64,000 nt of DNA, taken from contig JAHQIW010003666.1 in assembly GCA_019055375.1 (NCBI GenBank), forward strand, positions 124,001 to 188,000. The letters are read 5' to 3'. Positions 1-11,677 of this stretch are shown one piece after another. This stretch comes from Parelaphostrongylus tenuis (taxonomy: Eukaryota > Nematoda > Chromadorea > Rhabditida > Metastrongylidae). The translations under genes and the position numbers were made by a program. Each line of letters opens with the position of its first letter. Position 1 is the stretch's first letter. The notes below the pieces were generated by a model. The model was not told the origin of the DNA. It worked only from the letters and a program-made list of their open reading frames with translations, and made no database searches.

Positions 1-3000
1 TTACCGCTGATTCGGCGCCAATTTTCGAGGTATCAGGCAGCCTAATAATATGAATACGAGTCCCAACGATGAGTTTTTTGCTCGCCAACGATGCTTAGTG
101 ATATTCAAAACTCCTGGCAGAAGGTGAGAGCTGAACCCACGTCTCAACGATACCGAGGGTGCGTGATACCACTACATCGTGGTAGCCACTGTTTTGCTAC
201 ACTATCATTCCGATATATCCAGTCTTTTCTGCCAGCAACGAACCTTTAACGGATTTGGTCTCGTAGGCACATCATCGACATCAAATGCAGTTAAGCCGAC
301 AGCTCTTGGACATATCAGAATGATTGCCTCGGTAGTGTAGTGGGTAGCGCGCTCCCGGCATGGCGGAAAAGCGTGTTCAGTTCCCACTTTGGTTGGATGT
401 TTTGCATATCATTCGGCATCATTGGATATCAAATGTATAATTCTTAACAAAAAAAAATAACAGATCTAACTTACCATAACGAGATCGGAAGCACCAATAA
501 GAAAATACGATTCGCACGACGGTAAGCCAGCCAAGGCGAACTGATAGGGCTGAGATGATGGTTTCACTGACAAACTAGAAGATAACTAAGTGCTAATTAT
601 TGCGAATAGCTTATATCTCAGTTAATTAAGAGTTTCTTCACCTGAGTCGATCCTCTGACAAGAGACGATACGTCGAATAGGTCTCAGGTGCCAAGAGGCA
701 CAGTTGAACCAATGGTGTTGGTCCGCTTCCACTCGTAGACGACTCCATTGAAACAAGTGACTAAACCCTTATAAAGCGATCGAAGAGTAGGTTCATAGGG
801 GTATATACAACATGGTACTTACATGTTAGACGCCAACAAATTTCTAAGCCGATCTCATTCGCAGGGCAGGAAATATCCGAGGAGTGTTAGTAATAATGCG
901 GTAGCTTAAATCTCTGGCTACAACTCCACGTTCCCAGTTTTTTTAAAACATTCTTTTATAACGCCGCGACATCCAGAATAAAATTTTGTTTCTCACACAC
1001 CTTTCGCCTACTATTTTTATCATGCGTACAAGCGTGAAGACAGTTTTCCGTACTATTAGAACGTACGTTTTTATCTGAAATTTCTGCTGATGCGGTGATT
1101 AAAACCCCTAGTTGAATAACAATATTTCAAAAGCGATTATTCGCCCCAGTCCCTCCACTCCATGAGTTGGCCGGTGAACAAAGTCGCCGGGAAGGAAAAC
1201 GTGTAGAGAAGCCACAGCGACGACTTGTTAGTAAGGTAATCGCCGGATCTACTGCGCCGCTCGCTAGTATTCTGCCGAACTAAGCGTTAAAACGGCGGCA
1301 ACATTAGTTATTTTATTGGGGATTTTTTCACCGCATTGACAAAAATTTTAGATTGAAATGCACGGCCCTGATAGTAGGGAAAATTCTCTATACGCTGATA
1401 TGCTTTCCGTACATCCAGCGATTTATAATCGTGGTAAAAATGAAGGAGAAAAGTGAGTGCGCAGTGAAATTTCATTTTCGATGCTACAGTGTTAAGAAAG
1501 TGCTTTGAAAAAGCGGCAACGTAGAGTTGTAGCCACAGATTTCAGCATCCGAATGATTACTAAGAATCCTATGAAAAGTTCTTGCCCAGCGAATGAGGTC
1601 GGCTTACAAATTTACCGCCGTCTGACATATAAGTACCTAGAACACTTACCGCCGTGTCACAGAATGAGTCAAGGTCTTCGGAATCGCAAACGGGTTTTAG
1701 TCCGAAGACGACGATACCACTCCAGTTTCCAGATGGATCCAGGATACACGAAACACCCGAACAGAACATGTCGAGATGCCAAGTGAAATGAATCTCCACC
1801 TGCTTTATTCGCTGAAATTCGGCTGTCGTCGTGACATACACAAAGCCATTCCATAAGTTTTAGCACTAGAGCAATAAACACCAAATTTATCAATCAAAAG
1901 TGATTAGAACTGCTCAAAAAGAGGTAATTTCTGGTTATAAGGAGACAAATGAAAAATCGACCTCTGAAATCCGCCATGCTATATCGTTGGTGAAGAACTG
2001 AACAACACCCGGTCCAGACAGGATTAGACCAGAACACCTGAAGAGCCTGCCGCCAGTTCTCATCAACACCCTGGCTCGGCTCTTCACTCGCTACGTGTCA
2101 GAATGCAAGGTCCCTATTCAATGGAAAGCCAGCAAGACCGTATTGTTGTTCAAAAAGTGAGACCTTCACGACATAGGCAATTATCGCCCAATCTGCTTAC
2201 TGTCCGTTGTCTATAAACTCTTTACTCGAGTCATCCTAAACAGGATTGACAGAACACTAGACGAAGGGCAACCACGCGAACAAGCAGGCTTCCGAAAATA
2301 ATTTAGTACACGGACCCCATCCGCACGATCACGAGACATTGAAGCTCCGTGAGGGTATAAAATGTCTCACTTTCATCGATTTTGAAGAAAGCTTTTGATT
2401 GATGGAAACAGAAGCGGTTATAAAGGCTCTGGATAACCAGGGCGTCCCTACTCGGTACATAATGATCCTTCGTGAGCTTTATAGAAAAATCACGACCAAA
2501 ATATCTCCATTCTACAACAATATCACCATTGACGTAAGAAGAGGGGTTCGACAAGGCGATGCAATTTCTCCAAAACTATTCACTGCCACCCTACAAAACG
2601 TCATGCGAACATTAGAATGGGACGATGTGGGATTGAAAATTGACGGTCGACATTTAAACCATCTTCGCTTTTATGACGATATCGTTCTCATAACACCAAA
2701 CATCAGCCAAGGGGAACGAATGTTGACCGATTTCGATAACGCCTTTGTAAAGATAGGTCTTTAACTAAATTTAACGAAAACGATGTTCATGAGGAACGGA
2801 TGGGTTTCGAATGCCCCATTCACGCTCAACGGAACGACAATCTCCGAATGCTCCAGTTACGACTATCTAGGTCGTGAAATCAACATGATGAACGACCTAG
2901 CTCCAGAGTTGAGCAGGAGGAAACGAGCGGCTTGAGGAACATTTAAGAGCATGAAACATGTAGTGAAGATATATCATGCGCTCTACAAGAAAACCACCGA

Positions 3001-6000
3001 CCCGATGGTCTGATTTCTTCACGAAAAGAATAGAAAAAAACTATGATGCTCAGCGAATCCCTAGAGCAAGGAGGACCCACTGGGCTACTCTTGCACGCGA
3101 TATGGAAAAATGGAAGTGTTGCTGGTACCCGCTCGGGCCACTCGACGATCAACGAGACGATAGGTGAAAGAAGTGATATGACATGCTTATACTGGCTCCA
3201 AAATGAAGGTGTCCTGGAAAAAAATTCGCTTACTACTCATGCACGAATGGCGGGCGGGGTAAAATGCTAATGAAGCGGCGCGCACAAGTAATGGAGCTTG
3301 AGGCGATATAAAGCTCCAGGAAGGATTGTTAGGAACTAGTTTGCGAAGTTCAAAGCTGGAGAGAACAGTCTGGAAGACTAATCGTACTCGGGCCGTCCAC
3401 AGGAAGTTCCATCAACACTTCGAGGACCACCGTAAACAAGCAGGCGGCGTCGCGCCGCTGCTTGCGCGGAAGTATTAGAAGGCAGCATCTGAGTCTCTGT
3501 GCGAGAATGTCGTGCTTCGTGCTCCTCCGCTGCCACAAGCGCCTTGATTCTCAGAATACGAGACGCCGCCGCTACAGCACCTGGTTGAAATTTGACATCG
3601 CGCGGTCTGGGACGAAACGTCCCACATAGTCCTCGAAGAGTTAAGGATGCGCGCCGCTTTACTACCATTTTCCTCTAAGCGGCATTCGTGCATGAGTAGC
3701 AAGCGAATTTATTTCTCGGACGGCTCCATCTGCAAGCAAGTATAGGCAAGTAGTATACCAAAATGTTCGCAAGAAAATGCTCAATTGAACGGTACCAAAA
3801 TCATGCAACTTAAACTACTTCTAGTTGATAAATTCAGTGTTTATTTCACTGGTGCCAAAACTTATGGAACGACTTAGTATGAAGACGACGGTACTTGAGC
3901 ACATAAAGAAAAAAAAAAGATAAAGCTCTCAGGGTTGATCAATCTCTAATGGATGCACCATGCGTTCGTCTTCACCCAGAGTAGCCTGAAGTGATTGCAG
4001 TGCACAACTGTCAGTGACAATGACTCGCGATGATCTAACGATGTATCAAGTCAGTGCTGCTACCCACCCAGACAACTCTGGTACCAAATCATCGACCCAA
4101 TAGGGACGGACGGCTTGGTGAGCCTTGAACGCAGGATCGATCCACGCACGGATGCGTTGCAGTGCACCTCTAACCACTGCGTCGCTCTTTCTTAAGCAGG
4201 TAAGCACATAATTTGCTCAAAAAGTAGCAAACTCTCACCGCCTCTTCAGACGAAACCACCATTACGATAGTAATTGTGTCAGCCCACGCTATTGCTAGCT
4301 GGGAATCGTCAAGCCAACAATGTGTTGGAGGAAATCGAGACGAACGTATTCGATCCACATCATGTGACTTCGGAATGAAGGATACCAGTCGAGACGATAT
4401 TCTAAATTTCGATTAATTAGAACTACGAATACAATAATTTTGAGTGGTATGCTAAATTTCAAACTCCGTGCAAGAATTGAAACCGCGTTTCACCCTTTCC
4501 GAGGCGAGGTCTAACCACTGCACTACCGCGTCTCCTGTTCTGCTATCACTCTTTCTCCACATTTCTCAGCTGCTAGCGTAACTACATTCTAAGTCAATTG
4601 AAGCTTATCAGACCAAACCTTTGACGGCTGACTACTAACAGATTCGATAGTTTATATCCCAGAAAGACTGGTAACAGAACAGAAGCACTAGTAGTGTAGT
4701 GGCTAACACGTGTCTTCAAGAGGGTGATACAAGGGCTCAACTCCCGTCCGAGGTCCAACGCGAACAATATATAAACAGATGAATTAGCGATTGAGTGAAG
4801 GACTCTAATCTATCAAATATATATTGATTAAGAGAAGGTTGAAAAAAGAAGGGAAAATGGGAAACAGAAGAAAAAGATTGAGAAAATCGAGTGTTGTCAT
4901 GGAAGCAACGGGGAAAAAGCTAACCTATCATAAATTCTTGTTCCTCGATCGCTAGTAAATGCTATAAACGAATCCTTCCAAGAGCACTGAGTGATAAAAC
5001 CATCCTCTTCCCCTCCACGAAATATTGTCTAAAATTCGCCGTAATCTCATCATTGGATAGTTTTCGGTTATCAGTCAGTGATCATTTTCGACTCTTCGAG
5101 GACAACGCACTTTCTGCTTTTATTTAGGTTTTAGTGGTCATTCGATAGTTTGCATCTCGACAATTTTTAAGTTGTACTTTCTTTCTTGGAATATTTTTTT
5201 GGTGCGCTGTAGCAGCAGAAGTATGATTTAGTTTCACACTCGGCGCATTTCTCTCGTGAAGAACTTTCCCTCTAAATGATTCTAAACTTGATTTTTGAAG
5301 AAATCTTTTTATTATGCTGTAGCAGCAGAAATAAAGCTAAGTTTCGCAAACGGCGCACACTACTCAGCACTGCGTAAGGTCCGTAAGTGGCTATGTGGTG
5401 GGATGTCGCAATATTCGCAACGATGGTCGCCAAGACGGCTAAGCTATCTGGATAGTTATTTAACAGGTTTTCAAAGCATAAATCTAGGAGATTGTGAAGG
5501 CAAGTTTGGTTTTAAAAGAAGGTCTTCATAGATCGCGGGAAGAGCGAAGAGAAGCCTATGCCTCACACTCTTAGGCATAGATTACTTAAGCTTGAGCCTA
5601 GTATCGGTTTTAACTGGTAATTTAGACAGCAAAAAAAACGCTAAGCGCACAAGACGATAGAGCAAGGTTTCTTCCACGATTCTCATGGAGAAAGCCTAGT
5701 AATATCTAAGAAACGGAAGGAAAAAATACTAGGTAATGACAAAAATCGTGTCCTTTCTAGGCGGCTTTCAGATCGTGCTACACGCACGATTCGAGACACG
5801 CGTAGTGAGGGGAGCCGACTGTAGCACACAATGTCATTTTTGCTGCTACATCGCTGTCAGAAATCTTTTTCAAAAACCAATTACACCGTTGGAACCAGGG
5901 AGATCGAAGCTTTCCCATGATTTTGAAAATGTAAGGAAAAAGCTGTTTACGCCGAAAATGCGTCGACTGTGAAATATAACCTTGTTCTTACTGCTACAGC

Positions 6001-9000
6001 AAACTATAAGGACCTTGTAGTTCTTGTCTATTATAAAGCAACAAATGAAAAGCCGATCACATTCGTTAAACAGGAACTTTTCACGGGAGTATCAGTAACC
6101 ATTCAAAAGCTTTATTCTCTGGTTAGCGCTGTAGGCGGCCGGTTTTTTGTAAAACCTTTCTACAACGTTGTAAAATTTAAAATAAAATTATGTTCCACAT
6201 TGGATGCGCAATTCAAACATAGTTTCGCTAGAATCACGAAAGGCATATGAACGTATAACGAAAGTTTCTTCGTATTAGGGTCATACATTTGATCTAGGGC
6301 TCCTATCAAAGCGGAGAAATAATTCCCAATCGAATGACAAAAATCGCACGTCTCCGGAGCGCCAATCGATCGATCGTGGCTGAACGACGCATGAAATCTG
6401 CGGGCTCCAGTCCCCCCCCCCCCCCCACCCGTGAATCAGCCCGTAAACGAGTAAGCCGACTGTGTGAAACTCGATCTTATTTTCCCTACTAAACTGCAGA
6501 AAAACGCTTGTTCCAGAAAATACGCACAGCTTAGCGATCTTCAAATCCTACGCTATCGAACTATTACTAGCAGTCCGAAGAAGGTGGTTTGCCTTGCGAG
6601 AAAAATGCGCCTGTGGAACACATAGATTTTTCTTCTGTAACAACGTCAGGAAAGAGGTTTTTTTTTTCAGAAATCGGCCAAGCATCGCGCTAGCCAAAGA
6701 TTTCAGCTTTCGAATGATTACAAACACCCTTAAAAAAATTTCTTGTCTAGCGATTGGGGTCGAATATTCAGCTGTCGCATCATAATGGGCAAGTACCCAA
6801 CTTCTCATAGATGAAGGAAATTACGAAAATTTTTGTGATTTATGCTATCCAATGATTGCTGAAACTCTAAAAAAGCCAGACGACATGTTGTCCCCAAAAA
6901 GTCGAAAGTAGTCACCAGTAATCAAACAGTATCTATCATTGTACGATCTTTGACTTGTCTCAGAGTGAGAAATGCTTACAGTAACAGTAAGAATCACTCA
7001 CAAATTCTTTGTATTTGAAAAATTTCTTCTCATAGAGAATTAGATTTCGTTCGCCGACAACAAACATCGGCACTGACGTTGACCTCGAGAAGAATGGGTT
7101 AATCGCTATTGAACGAGGCATAATCGAGAGATTCAAAACCTGAAAACACTACTTCTTGCATTGATCAGAATTCATTGGAGGCAAAGCGATGCATCACAAT
7201 GCTCTTAGAGGTCCAAAGACTCCCCAACAATGCTATTTGGGATATCCGTACAACAATAACTCCTTAGGTACTTATTCATTATAAGGCGAAAAATGGGAAA
7301 CGGATCTAATTTGCTGGGCAAGAGCTTCTCGTAAGACTGTTTGTTATCATTAGATAGCTTAGATTTCTGGCCACAGCTACAAGTGGCTAGTTTTTCGAAA
7401 TACCCTTTAATGACGCTGTAAACTCCGAAATAAAATTACTTTTTATACAACCACGTGGTTTCTTTTTCTTATCTTGTTTATATTTTCTTGGGCAGAACTC
7501 CTTTCTTAGAGTGCTAGTACTCATTCGACAGCGCAAGTTCAAAGAACCCAAAAATGCGCTTGCATTTTGAAATAGCTCTTTTGATAGCGATGTAGGCGAA
7601 AGCAGTGACTGTGTTTACACCTCGTCGGACAGGGCTCTATATTTAGACTATCAGTGATCATTCAATAGCGTAAGTTTCAGCAATTCTAATTCTGTGCTTT
7701 TTCTGTAACTATCTTTAGTAGGGGAAACAAAATCGAGTTTTAGATTCTTGACGAGCTTGTTTATGGGCTAGTCCATGTCCACTCATCGGGTCCAGCTGAT
7801 CCCTGCTCTAGGTTGGATAAATGGGATGCAACATGCTATTCTTTGGGGACTTTTTCTCCGCTTCGAAAGAAACTTCAAATATAATGATTGACTTAGATAC
7901 TACGAAGGTTTGTCTACACGCTGATATGCCTTTCGTGCTTTCAGTGAATTACGCAGGTGATAAAAATGAAGGCGAACAGCGGGTATCAAACATAATTTTT
8001 ATTCTGGATGCTATAGCGTTATAAAAGGGTATTTTTGAAAAACCGGCATAGTGGGGATGTAGCCAGAAGTCTAAGCTTCCAAACGATTACAAACACTTCT
8101 ATGAATAGTTCCTGTCCAGCAAGTGAGATCGGTTTTTCATTTATCGCCTCATAATGAACAAGTATCCTCCTCAATTAATCGCTTTTCTAGTTATGACATG
8201 ACGTTAAAATTATGTGTCATATAACACTGAGTGGTTTTTCGAAATTTTGAACCTCGAGCTGGAATTGAACAACCCGCGCATTAGTCAGTCATTCCGAGAA
8301 GCGTGCCAACCGCTGCTCTACCGGGACTGTTGTTCTGCTACTACCTTTTCTGCGATGCAAGGTATCGATCCCGTCAGCAACCAGCCATCAAGGGTATGGC
8401 CTGATAAGCACGTATGGCGTTGAACTCAGTCAGCACAGATTGTGTTAGTAATACAAGAGTTCTGGCAGTGTAGGGGTTGGCACACGCCCAGGAAAGAGTG
8501 AAGTGCGAGTTCGATTCCCGCCTGAGGTCCACAAAAGAGTGCGATTATTGGATGCATACCTATCCCTAAGACACGTAGAGATTTCTTGAAATTTCTTGAG
8601 CTCTTGAATTTCTGGGGGTCTTCAGACCTCTGAACGCGTTGTTTCGAGTAGGTATTCGCCTCCTCGTACTCATATCCTTACTCTCACTGCATGAGAACTT
8701 TTTTCAACAGGTTTAGGCTTGGACTAGAGCCTAGCCTTAGACTTATCCAACATAAATAACTTCGAACTTACGTAGTTCAGGGTGGTTGAGCCGATTCCAG
8801 AAACAGCTACACGACAGTCATTGGCGCAGCTCATCACGTAGTTTCCGGATTCTTCGATAGCCAGTCTGGTGACGGCACTTCGATGAGGACGTATCACCTG
8901 GACGAAACAGGGCGATTGTTAGTTGGGAAGGACTGCCGAGGTCACAAATAAAACGGAGAGAATCACGGTACTTATCTGTTGGGCGTCGTGTTTCTTTCGT

Positions 9001-10051
9001 CCCATCTCATTCACTGGAGACGAAATTTTCATAGGAGTGTTAGTAATCATTAGAAAGCTTAAATCTCTGGCTACTATTCTACGCTGCCGGTTTTCAAAAC
9101 ACCCTTGTATAACACCGTAGTATGTAGAATAAGATATTAATTCACACTCACCCCTCGCCTTCATTTTTATCACTCATATCAATCAACGAAAGCACGAAAA
9201 ACATATCAGCTAGTACAGAATTCTCTGTACCACCAAAAATCATGCATTTCCACCTAGAGTTGCTATGAAACCTTTCCGAAGACTTTGTTTACCAATCAGC
9301 TCACGTAGTGGAGAGAGCGGTGCAGCGGCGGGGAGATCAATCGCTTTTGAAATATTGTTATTCAATTGCGAATTTTTTTGCCATATCGAAAGAAACTTTA
9401 GACATAAACAGAGATTCACATAGTGTGGAAAATTCTCTACAAACTGATGTGCTCCTCATGCTCCAACATTTTTTACGCGAGATTAAAATGAAGGCGAAAG
9501 GAGAGTGAGAAACAAAATCTTATTTTGAATACTGCAGCCTGATAAAAAGAGTGTTTTGAAAAACCGGCGATGTAAAGTTGTAGGCTGATATTTATGCTTT
9601 CGAATAATTACTAACGCTCCTACGGAAAGTTCCCGCCCAGCAGATGAGATCGGCTTGAAAAATTTGTCGCTGCCTAACATATGATTATCGAATACACTAC
9701 TGGAAGACGAACCGGCACATTCTGATGATCGACATGACCGAGATGATCCATGATCCATACGTAGCCCATCTGAGTGCCGATTGTGATCAGCTTCGGATGT
9801 GCCACGATAGCGGTCAGCACTTGAGAGGCAATCATCTGTTATCAACATGATATCATTAGAATCGAGCCATGAATGACCATGGATGATCATGGCTGATGGC
9901 TATGCACCTGTTTAGCATCCGACCCTTCGACACGTTCGTATTTGAATCGAGGTTCGAGGAGAACCTCATCCTCGTCCGAGGAACAATCTCCCTTCAGTAT
10001 CTCGCTTTCTTGGGTACCGTATAACGATTTCTCATCTAATCTATCAGACAT
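1..10051 (-). CDS. vps-41: VPS41 (HOPS complex subunit), 5' part of gene, runs off left edge
   Basis: Vps41 is the HOPS tethering subunit that drives fusion of late endosomes, autophagosomes and AP-3 vesicles with lysosomes. Exons assembled on the minus strand: 9908-10051, 9713-9835, 8772-8897, 7002-7139, 4925-5028, 4239-4401, 475-549, and a last partial one inside about 1-100. Splice phases agree from exon 1 to exon 7. The protein opens with an acidic stretch ending in [13 protein letters not shown], the Vps41 N-terminal signature, and continues into the WD40-like propeller: [36 protein letters not shown] then [33 protein letters not shown], and [17 protein letters not shown]. About 290 residues are in the window; the helical repeat region and C-terminal RING would lie outside it. 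The ATG directly follows a splice acceptor (gatgccag). The link from exon 7 to the edge exon ([17 protein letters not shown]) is not phase-resolved. Every long intron carries large repeats. Confidence 0.85.
316..390 (+). repeat. tRNA-like sequence
   Basis: An A-box-like gtagtgtagtgggtagcgcg and a B-box-like gtgttcagttcccac are tRNA-spaced, but the acceptor ends do not pair. A decayed tRNA-derived repeat, not a working tRNA gene. In VPS41 intron 7. Confidence 0.4.
814..1637. repeat. fold-back repeat, family A, copy 1
   Basis: The plus-strand arm from about 814 (ggtacttacatgttag) through ctggctacaactccacgttc is mirrored by the arm at about 1,320-1,637, which ends gacatataagtacc. Each arm is about 230-300 bp. 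It lies in VPS41 intron 6. Confidence 0.65.
1850..1914 (+). repeat. left terminal part of a mariner-type fold-back, separated from its body
   Basis: The sequence from about 1850 (ccataagttttagcactaga) to about 1914 matches the left end of the complete element at 22,915. The rest of the same element resumes near 3,186, after an RTE fragment. Confidence 0.6.
1925..3172 (+). mobile_element. decayed RTE-type non-LTR retrotransposon (reverse transcriptase fragment)
   Basis: Translating in broken frames gives RTE reverse transcriptase blocks in order: [57 protein letters not shown], then an open stretch 2399-2764 with [16 protein letters not shown] and [15 protein letters not shown], where the catalytic box reads FYDD instead of FADD. 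Stops or frameshifts lie near 2010, 2159, 2300, 2370 and 2763. Around 2970-2990 an internal deletion joins the post-RT region to the C-terminal block PPTRWSDFF...[14 protein letters not shown]. Clearly non-coding today. The RTE clade is assigned from these motifs. Confidence 0.88.
3186..3885 (+). mobile_element. mariner-derived fold-back element (body)
   Basis: The left arm carries a decayed mariner transposase N-terminus on the plus strand ([13 protein letters not shown] at about 3336-3376). The right arm carries the start of the same protein on the minus strand ([18 protein letters not shown] at about 3650-3700). The right end reads ccaaaacttatggaacgact, as in the other copies. The element is therefore two inverted 5' halves and lacks the catalytic domain. 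Confidence 0.7.
3918..4190 (-). mobile_element. tRNA-derived SINE-1
   Basis: Reverse strand: head gcagtggttagaggtgcact (A-box like), tail gggttgatcaaccctgag-type sequence. In VPS41 intron 6, just downstream of exon 6. Confidence 0.75.
4460..4545 (-). repeat. tRNA-like sequence
   Basis: Reverse strand: acgcggtagtgcagtggtta and later a weak B-box gcggtttcaattcttgc. Degenerate. Confidence 0.35.
4683..4762 (+). repeat. tRNA-like sequence
   Basis: A-box-like agtagtgtagtggctaacac and B-box-like agggctcaactcccgt at tRNA spacing; stems do not pair fully. VPS41 intron 5. Confidence 0.4.
5120..5735 (+). repeat. interspersed repeat, family B2, copy 1
   Basis: It shares blocks in the same order with 10,870-11,345: a ctgtagcagcagaa-type stretch with a cacactcggcgca motif, then gaagagcgaa, and a tail with gcaaggtttcttcc. 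No coding potential. It is mostly in VPS41 intron 4. Confidence 0.5.
6017..6797. repeat. fold-back repeat, family A, copy 2
   Basis: The left arm holds ccattcaaaagctttattct and the right arm tttcagctttcgaatgatta in mirrored position. The end cataatgggcaagtacc matches copy 3. The loop contains a 17-base poly-C run at about 6411-6427. It lies in VPS41 intron 4. Confidence 0.65.
7266..8166. repeat. fold-back repeat, family A, copy 3 (intact ends)
   Basis: Clear terminal inverted repeat: ggtacttattcattataagg at 7266 against cataatgaacaagtatcc at about 8149-8166. Long inverted arms surround a unique centre. It lies in VPS41 intron 3. Confidence 0.72.
8245..8335 (-). repeat. tRNA-like sequence
   Basis: Reverse strand: cggtagagcagcggttggca with a weak B-box gggttgttcaattcc. 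VPS41 intron 3. Confidence 0.35.
8462..8535 (+). repeat. tRNA-like sequence
   Basis: B-box gcgagttcgattcccgcc is near consensus and the A-box-like gtgtaggggttggcacac is at tRNA distance. Acceptor stem unpaired, so tRNA-derived rather than a gene. Confidence 0.45.
8967..9690. repeat. fold-back repeat, family A, copy 4
   Basis: Left arm from ggtacttatctgttggg; right arm contains cttgccttt-type sequence in reverse and the shared motif ccagcagatgagatcgg. It fills most of the 815-bp VPS41 intron 2. Confidence 0.65.
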
Positions 10052-10521
10052 CTGGCATCCAGATGTACTAGACACCGCTATCAGAAAAGAGCATTCGGAA
10101 GAAATATTGAAAAAAGCTGGCTGTGTTATTGACAATAACGATAGACACCAACAGATACGATCGCTGTTCATTTCACACCAATAACTTCAGTATAAGCGAT
10201 TAAATATTGATAAGATTTCATTAACCACAATATCACAGAGTAATAATGCACTCAAAACATGTCAAGGTTTTAAGAGACGTGATGAAATATCCAAGGGTTT
10301 GAAGGTCGAACTGCCACTGACGGAATGTTAGCTGACGCCTTCATTGCATGGCAAAAATTTCTGATTGCAGGCGTTGTCGCCACCATTACAATTCATCGTC
10401 CTAGAAAAAGTAAGGTTAAAAACGAAAGGATAGTATTCCTTTATGTTGATCCATTCTTCAATCCTTCAGAGACAAAGCGCTATTCGTTTAATTTCGGACT
10501 TCTAGTAGTCACTGCATAGCT

Positions 10522-10847
10522 TTACCCTTTCGGGACCGTGGACCCACCTCCTCCGCATCTCTAACTCCCATCGTGGTAACAGCAGATAGTCCGCTCAACC
10601 TCTCCCTCATCTCTAATTTCCCACGTGGGCAGGCATTTAATGTTTTATTATAGTAATATTCCAACCGCACTATTGTTGCTATTTTCCTACGATGTATGTA
10701 AATGCATTATATTGTTGTAAGTAGGAAAATAACAACAGTAATACAATTGGAACAACACAATAAACACAATAATACATTTAGTGCATTGCCCACGCTGGGG
10801 TTAGAGATGCGGAGAGCGAGTTCGGTCCATGCTCGCGAAAGGGTTAA
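10522..10847. mobile_element. piggyBac-like MITE (TTAA type), copy 1
   Basis: Ends tttaccctttcgggaccgtg and cgcgaaagggttaa are inverted repeats; the left TTAA has decayed to TTTA. The interior is a second inverted repeat around cgcatctctaac. It lies in the UVRAG-VPS41 spacer, with no transposase. Confidence 0.7.
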
Positions 10848-10852
10848 ATCTC

Positions 10853-11400
10853 GGTAATCTTGATACTCCACTTTGTTTCTGAAGAAGCTTCTTGTGTACA
10901 GTGACGCAGCGAATGTAAAACTGAGTTTCACACTCGACGCGCAGCTTTTCCCCAGCTAAAGTGTCCAAATAGTCGTGTGAACGAGATTCGCAACATTCGA
11001 AACAAACGCCACCGAGACCCTTGCTCGGATAAAATTTAGTGGGATAATTTATCAACACATCTTCAATAGTTATCAGATAGCACAAATTTAGCTGGTTCCA
11101 GTGTTAAGCTTGATTTCTGCAAAGGCTTTCATGGAGTGCTGGAAGAGCGAAAAGATGAATACGCTTCGCACTCCTAAACTTAGGCCGTTTGGGCTTAGAT
11201 TTTAGTAGCTGATTTCTTTCGCAATATAAAATGAACATAAAAGCCTAAGTTCATAAAGCGATAGGACAAAGTTTCTTCTACAATCATCACGCGAGAAGCC
11301 CAGAAATTTCTATGAATCGAGGAGAAAATCCATAAATTCCCTACTAAAGCGCATTGAGAAGGAAGTTTTGAAAACCAAGTAACATAGTGGAATCATCGAG
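10853..11400 (+). repeat. interspersed repeat, family B2, copy 2
   Basis: Parallel to the copy at 5,120. It sits between two TTAA-type MITEs in the spacer between UVRAG and VPS41. Confidence 0.5.
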
Positions 11401-11402
11401 AC

Positions 11403-11551
11403 TTAACCCTTTTAGGACCAAACGGTACGCTTCGTACCCCGCCGTGCGACATCAAATCTCACCCTGCTACTGTAATGGTGGAGTCGCGTCTCGTGGGAAA
11501 ACGATGGCGTGACGCCGCCTGCCTATCTACGCTGGTCCTCAAAGGAATAAG
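11403..11551. mobile_element. piggyBac-like MITE (TTAA type), short or decayed copy
   Basis: Starts ttaacccttttaggacc and ends ggtcctcaaaggaataa, an inverted pair with a GC-rich centre (cgtaccccgccgtgcgac). It lies just downstream of the UVRAG stop. Confidence 0.5.
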
Positions 11552-11677
11552 CTATCCAAAACTGCTAAAGTGCTGCTTAGAAACTAAGAAGAGAAGAAAG
11601 GGCCCTGTCCCCAAGGGAGTGAAAAATGGATTGCGACAACCGACTTGAGGCGAAAACCGTCAGCCATATGTCGGCCT

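Noticed and set aside
6411..6427. Poly-C tract as a functional signal
   Set aside because: It is a simple homopolymer in the loop of a fold-back repeat, possibly with sequencing length error.
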